Notes under the pieces: generated by a model
Databases searched by the model: none
Told to the model about the DNA's origin: nothing
The model's input: the letters and a program-made list of their open reading frames with translations, nothing else
In this document: one piece after another, positions 1 to 6,567 of the stretch
Layout of the letters: each line of letters begins with the position of its first letter
Position numbering within the stretch: the first letter of the stretch is position 1
Source: an uncultured Acetatifactor sp.
Lineage (GTDB): Bacteria > Bacillota > Clostridia > Lachnospirales > Lachnospiraceae
Direction: 5' to 3'
Length of the DNA: 6,598 nucleotides
Assembly: GCA_947626405.1 (NCBI GenBank)
Contig: CANQSE010000113.1
Location: forward strand, 1 to 6,598
Position numbers and translations under genes: made by a program

Positions 1-251
1 TGGGGTTTACATGGCTCCGCCCGTTACCGGACGGACGGTAGTCTCTTAAGCTGCCTTTCCACCCTTACCACAAGCTCCGCCTATGCGGCGGGACTTACCT
101 TTTCCTTGGGAAAAGTGGCGGTATATTTCTGTTGCACTGGCCTTGGAGTCGCCTCCACCGGACGTTATCCGGCATCCTGCCCTGTGAAGCCCGGACTTTC
201 CTCACCCGCAGGCATACAGCCTGCGGCCGCGATCACCTGTTTTACTTACAT
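1..251 (-). ncRNA. rnpB: RNase P RNA (bacterial class A-like), 3' end cut off by the window edge
   Basis: This is the catalytic RNA of ribonuclease P, which trims the 5' leader from precursor tRNAs together with the RnpA protein. On the minus strand the conserved blocks appear in the right order. A P3-like hairpin has an 8-bp stem (219-226 with 206-213) and a 5-base loop. It is followed by the universal GAGGAAAGTCC core at 203-189, then AGTGCAACAGAAATATACC and its neighbours at 138-117, GGTAAGGGTGGAAAGG at 69-54 and a TAAGAG element. A GC-rich P12-like hairpin and the CATGTAAACCC segment follow at the window edge. The 5' end near 251 is inferred from the promoter -10 box; the exact base is not certain. 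Bacterial RNase P RNAs are usually about 350-400 nt, so roughly the last third, including the 3' strand of P1, is missing here. An open frame on the plus strand across this region is not a gene. Confidence 0.97.
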
Positions 252-258
252 GAGAATA

Positions 259-287
259 ATTATATCGTTCCCTTTTAAAAAAAGCAA
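259..287 (-). promoter_or_regulatory. Sigma-70 (SigA) promoter of rnpB
   Basis: On the minus strand a TTGCTT -35 box (287-282) is separated by exactly 17 bases from a perfect TATAAT -10 box (264-259). A start about 8 bases further on, near 251, fits the expected 5' end of RNase P RNA. An A/T-rich stretch lies just upstream of the -35 box and could act as a weak UP element. A near-consensus promoter suits an abundant stable RNA. The region between the end of the nucleotidyltransferase relic (331) and this promoter holds nothing else I can support. Confidence 0.78.
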
Positions 288-330
288 GGACTCCGTGTTT
301 TTTTGTGATTTCTCTTTCACACCTGCATAT

Positions 331-456
331 TTACCAGGTTTTTGGCCGTTTTAAATAAATAGTCTGATACTCTCTGTTCATTGTTTCGATATCGCGCTTC
401 GTAATTTTTTCAGGAAAAAAACGGTTTTTATGGCAAAGGCGCAGTAAATTCAGATT
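331..456 (-). pseudogene. C-terminal fragment of the decayed nucleotidyltransferase gene
   Basis: This 41-codon open frame ends at a TAA (333-331) and reads like a real protein end: NLLRLCHKNRFFPEK, then ITKRDIETMNREYQ, then TIYLKRPKTW. It lies directly downstream of the 63-codon N-terminal piece, overlapping it by a few bases, but in a different frame. It has no start codon or ribosome binding site of its own at its head. The simplest reading is that an originally longer gene (family members are commonly 200 residues or more) lost its middle, leaving the two ends joined out of frame. That the fragment belongs to the same gene is inferred from position, strand and protein-like composition; no homology search was possible. 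The alternative is a chance open frame, but its composition (paired aromatic residues, a charged helix-like run, a clean stop) argues against that. Confidence 0.5.
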
Positions 457-641
457 TCAAAGTAATAATCCTCGTCGTCAGATACTATGTGGATTAAGTC
501 TATATCACTGCCAACATTTCCGGTATATGTATCATCTGAAAGAGAACCGACTAATATCACTGATTTGACAAAATCAAGAGCTTTGACTTCATCAATGTAA
601 AGAGCGAGTATTTCTTTCGCGCGTCCCTTGCTTCTATTCAT
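450..641 (-). pseudogene. Truncated nucleotidyltransferase-domain protein (N-terminal 63 residues)
   Basis: The frame encodes the first part of a DNA polymerase beta-type (MNT/aminoglycoside adenylyltransferase-like) nucleotidyltransferase fold. The signature is VGS at residues 31-33, about 12 residues, then DID at 46-48 inside SDIDLIHIV. In this superfamily the GS motif binds the nucleotide triphosphate and the paired acidic residues bind metal. The third catalytic acidic residue and the rest of the fold are missing, because a TGA at 452-450 ends the frame after DEDYYFEI. The start at 641 is chosen because GGAGAGGAG (657-649) sits 7 bases upstream of this ATG. A start at 677 would add 12 residues but has no comparable site. 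The piece is most likely inactive. It stands apart from the rpoD operon, which ends at 749, and could be transcribed by read-through. The cellular role of the intact parent cannot be told from this fragment. Confidence 0.7.
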
Positions 642-648
642 TAAATTT

Positions 649-657
649 CTCCTCTCC
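649..657 (-). promoter_or_regulatory. Strong ribosome binding site that sets the relic's start at 641
   Basis: The minus strand reads GGAGAGGAG, then 7 bases (AAATTTA), then ATG. This is an ideal Shine-Dalgarno spacing and favours the internal Met at 641 over the upstream Met at 677. The site is still intact although the gene behind it appears broken. Confidence 0.7.
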
Positions 658-721
658 GGGTTCTTCGTTTTAACCATTTAAATACTAACGAATAATCATT
701 CTCTTATCCTGCCAACACTCA

Positions 722-727
722 ATTATA
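722..727 (-). promoter_or_regulatory. Possible -10 box upstream of the nucleotidyltransferase relic
   Basis: A perfect TATAAT lies on the minus strand in the 107-base gap between the lipoprotein stop and the relic's start. No good -35 hexamer is found 16-18 bases upstream; TTAGAA at a 19-base spacing is the closest. If used, it would give a leader of about 75 bases. The gap is A/T-rich, so a chance match is quite possible. Confidence 0.3.
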
Positions 728-748
728 AAAATACCTTACTCGAATGTT

Positions 749-3016
749 CTAACTGTTCTCGTCGAGATAAAGCTGCACCCGTCTGTCAAGCTTTTCGGCC
801 GTCTCGCGATCCGTCATATCTCCCGAAAAATACCCCTCAAGCTCCTCCAGTACAATCGTCTCTATCTGCCGGGCGGGGGATATCCACGGTTCTGCGTTTA
901 ACATCATCTGCAAAAACATGTTTCCCTGCTCCTGCGTCAGTTTTTCATCCTTTACAAAGCCTGCGAGCTGCTCCTTAAGAATGTCCGTGCGTACGCAAAA
1001 CGGCGTTGTGCCGTCAAGGGACTGCCCCACCGCACCCTGTTTTGCGAAAGACATCTCGTACCGGCTCATCTTTGTCTGGGCTTCCTTTGAGAGCAGATAT
1101 TCAAGAAATTCCAGGCATCCCTGCGTATTATCCGAAAGGCTGTTCACGGAAATATAATCGGCGGCGACATAGACTCCGCTTCCTTCCGTTGACGGCAGAC
1201 CGACGAACGACGCGTCATCCTGAAGCATATTATAATTCCGCATAACGCTGTCTAAGTCACTGCTTGCAAAACCTGCGCCGTATACGGCGGCCCTGCCATT
1301 TTTGAGCAGCTCGAGGCACTCGGAGAGACCCTCGTACTCATTCAGGCTTTTTAAGTCCCGATATTTTTTTGCAAATTCCATTAATTTCAAAAACGGTTCC
1401 TCAGTCAGGTGACTCTCTCCATTTTCCCAGTCAATATACGCCTTATTGCTTCCGTCAAAAAGGCCAAACCAGAAAATAATCCCGCTGCCGTCAAGACCTC
1501 CCTGCAGAATTTCCGCCCCCGAGTTCTCCACAGCTTTCATCATTTCATCTACGCTCCAGCCGCTTTCCAGGCCAGCCGTTTTACTGCTGCATATCAACAC
1601 GTTCAGAGACAGACGGTAAGGCACGCCAAAGACCTCCCCGTCGTATTTTACATAATCCCGCGCCGCAGGCAGCACATCGTCCATTTCATCCAGCTTTTCA
1701 TCCAGTGACAGAAGATATCCGTTTTTTGCGTATGCTTCCATATCAAGCAAATCGCCGGCTATAAGATCAGGTCCTTCTCCGGCCGACACCTCCATCTGTA
1801 TCTCCTTTACGTACTCAGAAAAAGATCCGGCGCCGCCCTGATCGTCCATGCTCCTTACGATTATTTTTGTGGTTGTACTCTGCCTGTTAAAAGCTTCTAT
1901 CGCCTGCCGCAGAGCGCTCTGCCCGGGGTAGACCGACACCGCCAGCACCACCTCCTGCTTCTCTGTTGGTACCTCCCAGGTCCTGCAGAGCGTGACAAGC
2001 TGATCGCTTCCCTCGTAATAAGTCCAGAGAGAGACTTCGTTTTCCCCCGCCGGAGCAAATCCGCTGATTCGTTCCAGGTTATATCCCTGTTCGTTCCACT
2101 TCCATATCTGCTGCGGCTCTTTGCCCTGTTCCGATATCCAGACAGACTGCAGGTCCGTCAGGTAAAGGTTTCCGTCTCCGGAAAACGCCGCGCGAAATCC
2201 CGACGGATCCAAAGCATCCACCCGCACTGCTGTCTGCTGCCCGTCAAGCGGACAGACCATGGCTCCCTGAGCGTCATATCCGTACCAGTATATCTTCTGA
2301 TCCGACTTATTCTGCATCATTCCCAGGACGGCTCCCTGCACATCATACCTTTTTGATGCTTCCTCTCCGCCGCCTATCCTGAGAACCATGTTTTCTTTGA
2401 CGGAATAAAGATAAAAAGCCCCGTCCTGCGACACAAACAGTCCGCCGTCCCCGCCCGAAATGGCTGCCGCGGTTTCGGCGTCCTGCGCAGAAAGAGACTT
2501 CAAAATCTCTCTGGAGCCGTCTGCGCGCCTGACTCCCAGATAATATTCTTCTTCCTCTCTGCACAGGCAAAAGAGAAAATAATATTCCCCGTTATTTCCT
2601 GCCGCCGCCTTTATCGGGACCAGGGAAATCTCGCTTTCACACCCTGAAATCCATTCCGTCGCAAGGATCCTCTCGCACTTCCACGAAGACGTTTCCCCGT
2701 CCCACCATTGAAGGCAGTATTCATCGCCTTTAACGGTTCCGGAAGCGGTATCCCCCATATCGTTATTATATTGAAGCTGCAGGACCTGACAGGCCGAGCC
2801 CTGCGCCGTCTCCCTCAAAATACAGTTCACACGGCCCGGCTCCTCCTGTACAAGCCCTGTCTGCCTCAGATCCGATTGCCAGTCGGGAAACGCTGTCTCC
2901 CGAGCTTTATATATCCACTGACACTCTGTCTGCTTTTCCTCATTAGTTCCACAGGCGCCCAGCAGACAGCACAGAGCCGCTGCGAATACCAGAAACCTCG
3001 TTTTCCCCACCATCAT
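749..3016 (-). CDS. Lipoprotein with N-terminal repeat/propeller-like half and C-terminal extracellular solute-binding (ABC family 1) domain
   Basis: This 755-residue protein is probably anchored to the outer face of the membrane. A short basic start (K5, R7) and hydrophobic stretch lead to a lipobox, LGAC, with C22 as the lipidated cysteine. Residues about 355-755 resemble an ABC-type sugar-binding protein: a beta strand (VVLAVSVYP) and helix (AIEAFNRQS), then GPDLIAGDL at 415-423, VFGVPYRLS at 462-470, and a family-like end (AEKLDRRVQLYL). Residues about 140-350 contain repeated strand-turn-strand stretches with DG/GN turns (GGDGGLFVSQDGAFYLY, FSGDGNLYLTD), which suggest a beta-propeller. 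The whole protein is far longer than a typical 400-450-residue binding protein. The substrate is unknown and no permease or ATPase gene lies nearby. The gene starts 30 bases after the kinase gene, so it is probably co-transcribed. Two adjacent ATGs compete: AAAAAGG lies 3 bases before the first and 6 before the second, so the start could be 3013. The solute-binding call is firm; the propeller is inference. Confidence 0.86.
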   Translation of the reverse strand: MMVGKTRFLVFAAALCCLLGACGTNEEKQTECQWIYKARETAFPDWQSDLRQTGLVQEEPGRVNCILRETAQGSACQVLQLQYNNDMGDTASGTVKGDEYCLQWWDGETSSWKCERILATEWISGCESEISLVPIKAAAGNNGEYYFLFCLCREEEEYYLGVRRADGSREILKSLSAQDAETAAAISGGDGGLFVSQDGAFYLYSVKENMVLRIGGGEEASKRYDVQGAVLGMMQNKSDQKIYWYGYDAQGAMVCPLDGQQTAVRVDALDPSGFRAAFSGDGNLYLTDLQSVWISEQGKEPQQIWKWNEQGYNLERISGFAPAGENEVSLWTYYEGSDQLVTLCRTWEVPTEKQEVVLAVSVYPGQSALRQAIEAFNRQSTTTKIIVRSMDDQGGAGSFSEYVKEIQMEVSAGEGPDLIAGDLLDMEAYAKNGYLLSLDEKLDEMDDVLPAARDYVKYDGEVFGVPYRLSLNVLICSSKTAGLESGWSVDEMMKAVENSGAEILQGGLDGSGIIFWFGLFDGSNKAYIDWENGESHLTEEPFLKLMEFAKKYRDLKSLNEYEGLSECLELLKNGRAAVYGAGFASSDLDSVMRNYNMLQDDASFVGLPSTEGSGVYVAADYISVNSLSDNTQGCLEFLEYLLSKEAQTKMSRYEMSFAKQGAVGQSLDGTTPFCVRTDILKEQLAGFVKDEKLTQEQGNMFLQMMLNAEPWISPARQIETIVLEELEGYFSGDMTDRETAEKLDRRVQLYLDENS

Positions 3017-3046
3017 AAACCTTTTTATCCTTTCGTACTTTTACTC

Positions 3047-4702
3047 TTACACGTTAAAACAGCTTCCGCCCACAAACTCTCTGCAGATTGAATTGTTGGG
3101 AAGGCTTTCGCCCGGCATGCTCAGGAAATAGTCCAGGAATTTTAAAAGCCGTTTTGCCTCATAATATTCCGGAGCCGTTTTCGGTATCTGAAACAGCAAA
3201 GGCTCGACAAAGGGCTTTAGCACCGCCAGCTCATATATCTGGGCTGAGTTAAACATTGCGTCGGCTCCCTCCTGGAACGGAAAAATATTTTCCTCCTCCC
3301 CACGGCGCACCGAGGGCCACATCTCAATGGTTCTGCGGGCGGTCGCACCCCTCGTCCTCGCATCCCGCACCATTCGTCTTAGCAGCCTGCCGTCCGTGGT
3401 GGAAATCCTGTTATGGTTATCAACGTTCAGCGTTGTCAGCGCGCTGATATAAATTTTAAACTTGCTCTCCCTGGGGAGCGCGTAGGACATCTTGTCGTTT
3501 AGTCCGTGTATACCCTCGATCACAAGGATGTCGTCGGCGGCCAGGCGCTTGTAATTTCCATTGTATTCTCTTTTTCCGGTCTTAAAATTGAACGTCGGGA
3601 GCTCAACCTTTTCCCCCGCAAGGAGCCGCGTCATATCCTCGTTGAATTTCTTTACGTCAATAGCTTCCAGACATTCAAAATTATAATCGCCGTTTTCATC
3701 TCTCGGCGTAAGCTCCCTGTCCACAAAATAATCGTCGAGCGCAATAGGATGCGGCGATTTCCCCAATGTCTTAAGCTGGATCGAAAGCCTGTGTGAAAAG
3801 CTCGTCTTTCCGGAGGAGGAAGGGCCCGCAATCATCACAAACTTTACGTTTCCGCGTGTACAGATCTCCCTTGCGATCTCCGCAATTTTCCGCTCCTGCT
3901 CCGCTTCCTGCACCAATATAAGCTCGCTCATTGAGCCCTGACAGATCTGATCGTTTAAATCTCCAACCGTCTCGATCCCAACAGTCCTTCCCCATTCCTC
4001 GGAAATTTCCATCGTCTCAAAAAGCTTCCGGCGCTCGTCAAACTTTTCCACCGTCGTAGGATTCTTCCTGGTGGGCAGAAGCAGCATAAATCCGTTCTCA
4101 TACGGAATAAGGTCAAACCACTTCACATATCCGGCGTTTGGCAGCATATATCCGTAATAATAATCGTAATAGCCGTCGATCTCGTATATATTTACCGTTG
4201 AGCTCATGCGGTAGTGAAAGAGCCTTTCCTTATCCTCCATCTTTCTGGATTTAAACAGCTCCATGGCGTCCTCAAGCGGATATGTCCGCTTCATAAAGGG
4301 CGTCTTCGCCGCCACCAGCTCGCTCATTCGCTTTGTCAGGGCGGCCGCGCTTTCCTCATCCGCCTTAATCTGCCCGCGGCAGTTTACGTAAATCCCGTGG
4401 CCCACCGCAAACTCCACACAGCTATGCTGCGCCGCCACAGGTCCGAATATATCGTACACTGCCTTTAACATCAGCATTGTCGCCGTCCGCACATAAGCCT
4501 TGTGGCCAATGTCGTCCCTGACAGTGAAAAAATCCAAGGTACAGTCCTTTGTCACCTTTTTGAAAAGCTCACGTATTTTGCCGTTCGCCATGGCAATCGC
4601 GATCATCCCGTCATATGACTCCTGAAAGTCAGACGCTATAGTCTCGTAAGCAGTCCCCTGGGGATATTCTCTTTTTTCCCCGCGTATCGTAACAACAGCC
4701 AT
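3047..4702 (-). CDS. TGS/ThrRS-like domain fused to a P-loop uridine kinase/phosphoribulokinase-family nucleoside kinase
   Basis: The protein has 551 residues. Residues 1-60 look like a TGS domain, and about 60-230 resemble the second N-terminal domain of threonyl-tRNA synthetase. A P-loop kinase of the PRK/uridine kinase family follows. It carries the Walker A motif GPSSSGKT at 293-300, DDYFVD at 323-328 (where uridine kinases hold the substrate), ILVIEGIHGLN at 392-402 (Walker B-like), and an arginine-rich stretch at 439-467 (RLLRRMVRDARTRG, then VRRGEEENIFPF) typical of the lid. Proteins of this layout are usually annotated as uridine or nucleoside kinases; the phosphate acceptor here is not proven. 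The N-terminal part may be a regulatory or binding module rather than an editing one. The start is supported by AAAGGGGG ending 5 bases upstream of the ATG. It lies 30 bases after trmK and 30 before the lipoprotein gene, inside the same likely operon. The frame is complete with no sign of decay. Confidence 0.9.
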   Translation of the reverse strand: MAVVTIRGEKREYPQGTAYETIASDFQESYDGMIAIAMANGKIRELFKKVTKDCTLDFFTVRDDIGHKAYVRTATMLMLKAVYDIFGPVAAQHSCVEFAVGHGIYVNCRGQIKADEESAAALTKRMSELVAAKTPFMKRTYPLEDAMELFKSRKMEDKERLFHYRMSSTVNIYEIDGYYDYYYGYMLPNAGYVKWFDLIPYENGFMLLLPTRKNPTTVEKFDERRKLFETMEISEEWGRTVGIETVGDLNDQICQGSMSELILVQEAEQERKIAEIAREICTRGNVKFVMIAGPSSSGKTSFSHRLSIQLKTLGKSPHPIALDDYFVDRELTPRDENGDYNFECLEAIDVKKFNEDMTRLLAGEKVELPTFNFKTGKREYNGNYKRLAADDILVIEGIHGLNDKMSYALPRESKFKIYISALTTLNVDNHNRISTTDGRLLRRMVRDARTRGATARRTIEMWPSVRRGEEENIFPFQEGADAMFNSAQIYELAVLKPFVEPLLFQIPKTAPEYYEAKRLLKFLDYFLSMPGESLPNNSICREFVGGSCFNV

Positions 4703-4732
4703 ATTTTCCCCCTTTTTCGCCCTAAAGCCGCC

Positions 4733-5497
4733 TTAAAACAGTTTAAGCGCAAGGCGCACGTCCTCAAGCTCTCCCTCAATCTGCGCAAGCCGGCTGCGCG
4801 AGCGTCCGGTTTCTCCCTGTTCCAGGTTCCGTTTAATGTTATTCAGCATTTCATTTCGTTTTTCCAGATACTGCCTAAGCAGTGGGTGCCTTCTTTTGAG
4901 CAAATCCCTGCCGAACATGTCGCACAGCCTTATGAGTCTCTCCGGAGACGGCGCATTATCCACGCCGAACTCTTTTTTTAATTCGTCCATGTCTTCAATC
5001 ATTTTAAGAGTCGGCTGCACACGCATTGCAAAATAGTATTTTCCGTTCTCCGAAGCCATTTCCTCACTCGTGACCGCATAACCTCCGGTCCTCAAAAAAC
5101 GCCTGAAAGCCCCTATTTCCGACTGGGGCTGAAGGATCAGCTCATTTAGTCCCCTGACCTTATCCTCGCTCTCCCTGATGATCCTTTCCATGAGGTTACC
5201 GCCCATTCCGGCGCATATCGCCGTGTCAACCTCTCCGGGCTCAAGGCTGCGAAATCCGTCTGAGAGACGCGTCTCTATGTATTTTCCAAGCCCCCGATCC
5301 TCTATGTGTCTTTCAGCCGCCGAGAGAGGTCCCACGCGCACATCCATGGCAATCGCCCCGGGACTGATGCCGCTCTGTACAAGGTAGATCGGGAGGAAGC
5401 CGTGATCGCAGCCCACGTCAGCCACCCTGTTTCCCACAGTTACCATTCCGGCCAGCATGGCAAGGCGCCCGGAGAGCACAATATCTTTATCCTTCAT
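4733..5497 (-). CDS. trmK: tRNA (adenine(22)-N1)-methyltransferase TrmK
   Basis: This 254-residue class I S-adenosylmethionine-dependent methyltransferase is expected to make m1A at position 22 of certain tRNAs in the cytoplasm. The AdoMet-binding motif VADVGCDHGFLP lies at 25-36. The acidic strand end MDV (51-53), SDG (79-81), the family's CAGMGG loop (95-100) and LQPQSE (122-127) follow in order. From about residue 165 to the end a charged helical tail (KRNEMLNNIKRNLEQ, then QIEGELEDVRLALKLF) forms the C-terminal coiled coil typical of TrmK/YqfN. The length fits the family. Its ATG shares a base with the rpoD stop codon (TGATG), so translation is probably coupled to rpoD. A modest AAGGAT site lies 11 bases upstream inside the rpoD end. 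In Bacillus subtilis the homologue yqfN is also close to sigA, and the sigA-trmK neighbourhood is common in Firmicutes. Identification is by motif and context. Confidence 0.94.
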   Translation of the reverse strand: MKDKDIVLSGRLAMLAGMVTVGNRVADVGCDHGFLPIYLVQSGISPGAIAMDVRVGPLSAAERHIEDRGLGKYIETRLSDGFRSLEPGEVDTAICAGMGGNLMERIIRESEDKVRGLNELILQPQSEIGAFRRFLRTGGYAVTSEEMASENGKYYFAMRVQPTLKMIEDMDELKKEFGVDNAPSPERLIRLCDMFGRDLLKRRHPLLRQYLEKRNEMLNNIKRNLEQGETGRSRSRLAQIEGELEDVRLALKLF

Positions 5498-6546
5498 CAG
5501 TCAAGATAATCCTTAAGCTTTCTGCTGCGGCTCGGATGGCGCAGCTTTCTCAGAGCCTTGGCCTCAATCTGGCGGATACGCTCTCTCGTCACATTAAACT
5601 CCTTGCCAACTTCTTCCAGAGTACGCGCCCTGCCATCGTCCAGCCCGAATCTGAGACGCAGCACCTTCTGCTCGCGCTCCGTAAGCGTTCCAAGCACCTC
5701 CACAAGCTGTTCCTTAAGGAGAGTGAACGCCGCCGCATCAGCAGGAGCGGGGACATTGTCGTCCTCGATAAAATCGCCAAGGTGACTGTCTTCCTCCTCG
5801 CCTATGGGCGTTTCCATCGACACAGGCTCCTGGCTTATTTTCAATATCTCGCGCACCCTGTCCGCAGGCATGTTCATCTCCTCGGCAATCTCCTCCGGAG
5901 TAGGTTCCCTTCCAAGCTCCTGAAGGAGCTGCCTGCTGACGCGTATAAGCTTATTGATCGTCTCAACCATATGCACCGGAATACGGATTGTCCTTGCCTG
6001 GTCCGCAATCGCCCTGGTGATGGCCTGGCGTATCCACCATGTTGCGTAGGTGGAGAATTTATACCCCTTCCTGTAGTCAAATTTCTCGACAGCCTTTATA
6101 AGGCCCAGGTTTCCTTCCTGAATAAGATCCAGAAACAGCATACCCCTGCCCACATAGCGTTTCGCTATGCTGACGACAAGGCGCAGATTCGCCTCCGCAA
6201 GACGCTTTTTGGCCTCCTGATCTCCAAGCTCCATGCGCTTTGCAAGCTCTATCTCCTGCTCCGCGGTGAGCAGGGGCACTTTGCCTATCTCCTTAAGATA
6301 TATCTTGACAGAATCGTCCACCGTCCCGTCGGGCATGGAGGAAATGTCAGTGATGTCCTCCTCTTGCGCCTCGATGAGAGTTATGCCCGCGTCCGAGAGA
6401 GCCTTGAATACTACCTCCATATCCTCCGCCGTAGCGTTGATATGCTCGAGTTTTTTCATTATCTCCTCTTCACTGACGGAACCTTTTTCCCTGTTAGCCT
6501 CGATGAGTTTGTCGATCTCCTGTTTCAAAAGCTGTTCTCTTTCCAT
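5497..6546 (-). CDS. rpoD: RNA polymerase primary sigma factor (sigma-70, RpoD/SigA)
   Basis: This 349-residue protein directs RNA polymerase to housekeeping promoters. Residues 1-70 form a short region 1.1. Region 1.2 starts near 79 ([15 protein letters not shown]). Regions 2.1-2.4 run about 117-182, with [31 protein letters not shown] and the -10-recognising [14 protein letters not shown] (167-180). Region 3 spans about 195-245. The region 3.2 finger carries [15 protein letters not shown] (249-263). Region 4 ends in the -35-binding helix-turn-helix, [20 protein letters not shown] (309-328). The length is close to B. subtilis SigA (371 residues), and it lacks the long non-conserved insert of E. 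coli RpoD. It heads the visible operon and shares one base with trmK. An AAGGAGGG site lies 13 bases before the ATG, which is long, but no alternative in-frame start is closer. The near-consensus rnpB promoter in this window is the kind of site this factor should read. Confidence 0.98.
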   Translation of the reverse strand: MEREQLLKQEIDKLIEANREKGSVSEEEIMKKLEHINATAEDMEVVFKALSDAGITLIEAQEEDITDISSMPDGTVDDSVKIYLKEIGKVPLLTAEQEIELAKRMELGDQEAKKRLAEANLRLVVSIAKRYVGRGMLFLDLIQEGNLGLIKAVEKFDYRKGYKFSTYATWWIRQAITRAIADQARTIRIPVHMVETINKLIRVSRQLLQELGREPTPEEIAEEMNMPADRVREILKISQEPVSMETPIGEEEDSHLGDFIEDDNVPAPADAAAFTLLKEQLVEVLGTLTEREQKVLRLRFGLDDGRARTLEEVGKEFNVTRERIRQIEAKALRKLRHPSRSRKLKDYLD

Positions 6547-6559
6547 TTTTCTTGCTCTT

Positions 6560-6567
6560 CCCTCCTT
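6560..6567 (-). promoter_or_regulatory. Ribosome binding site of rpoD with unusually long spacing
   Basis: The minus strand reads AAGGAGGG, a near-perfect anti-16S match, but 13 bases separate it from the ATG at 6546 where 5-9 is usual. No in-frame ATG, GTG or TTG lies between the site and 6546, so this start is the best available. The remaining upstream bases (6568-6598) close in all three frames with TAA codons before the site. They may hold the last codons of a preceding gene, but too little is present to name it. Confidence 0.6.

Noticed and set aside
304..321. Hairpin TGTGA/TCACA near a T-run, considered as a terminator for the relic
   Set aside because: The stem is only 5 bp. On the minus strand the run that follows is A rather than T, and on the plus strand the T-run comes before the stem, so it cannot be an intrinsic terminator for either direction.
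106..354. Plus-strand open frame of 82 codons over the left end
   Set aside because: It runs antisense across the conserved core of rnpB and its promoter, has no ribosome binding site, and its translation has no recognisable domain.
642..748. Possible -35/-10 pair TTGAGT and ATGATT upstream of the relic
   Set aside because: The spacing is 17 bases but the -10 match is poor. The TATAAT at 727-722 is a better single box, and even that lacks a clear -35.
2708..3091. Plus-strand open frame of 127 codons with hydrophobic stretches
   Set aside because: It is antisense to the signal peptide and N-terminus of the lipoprotein gene and the end of the kinase gene. The hydrophobic look is a by-product of the complementary strand, and no ribosome binding site is seen.
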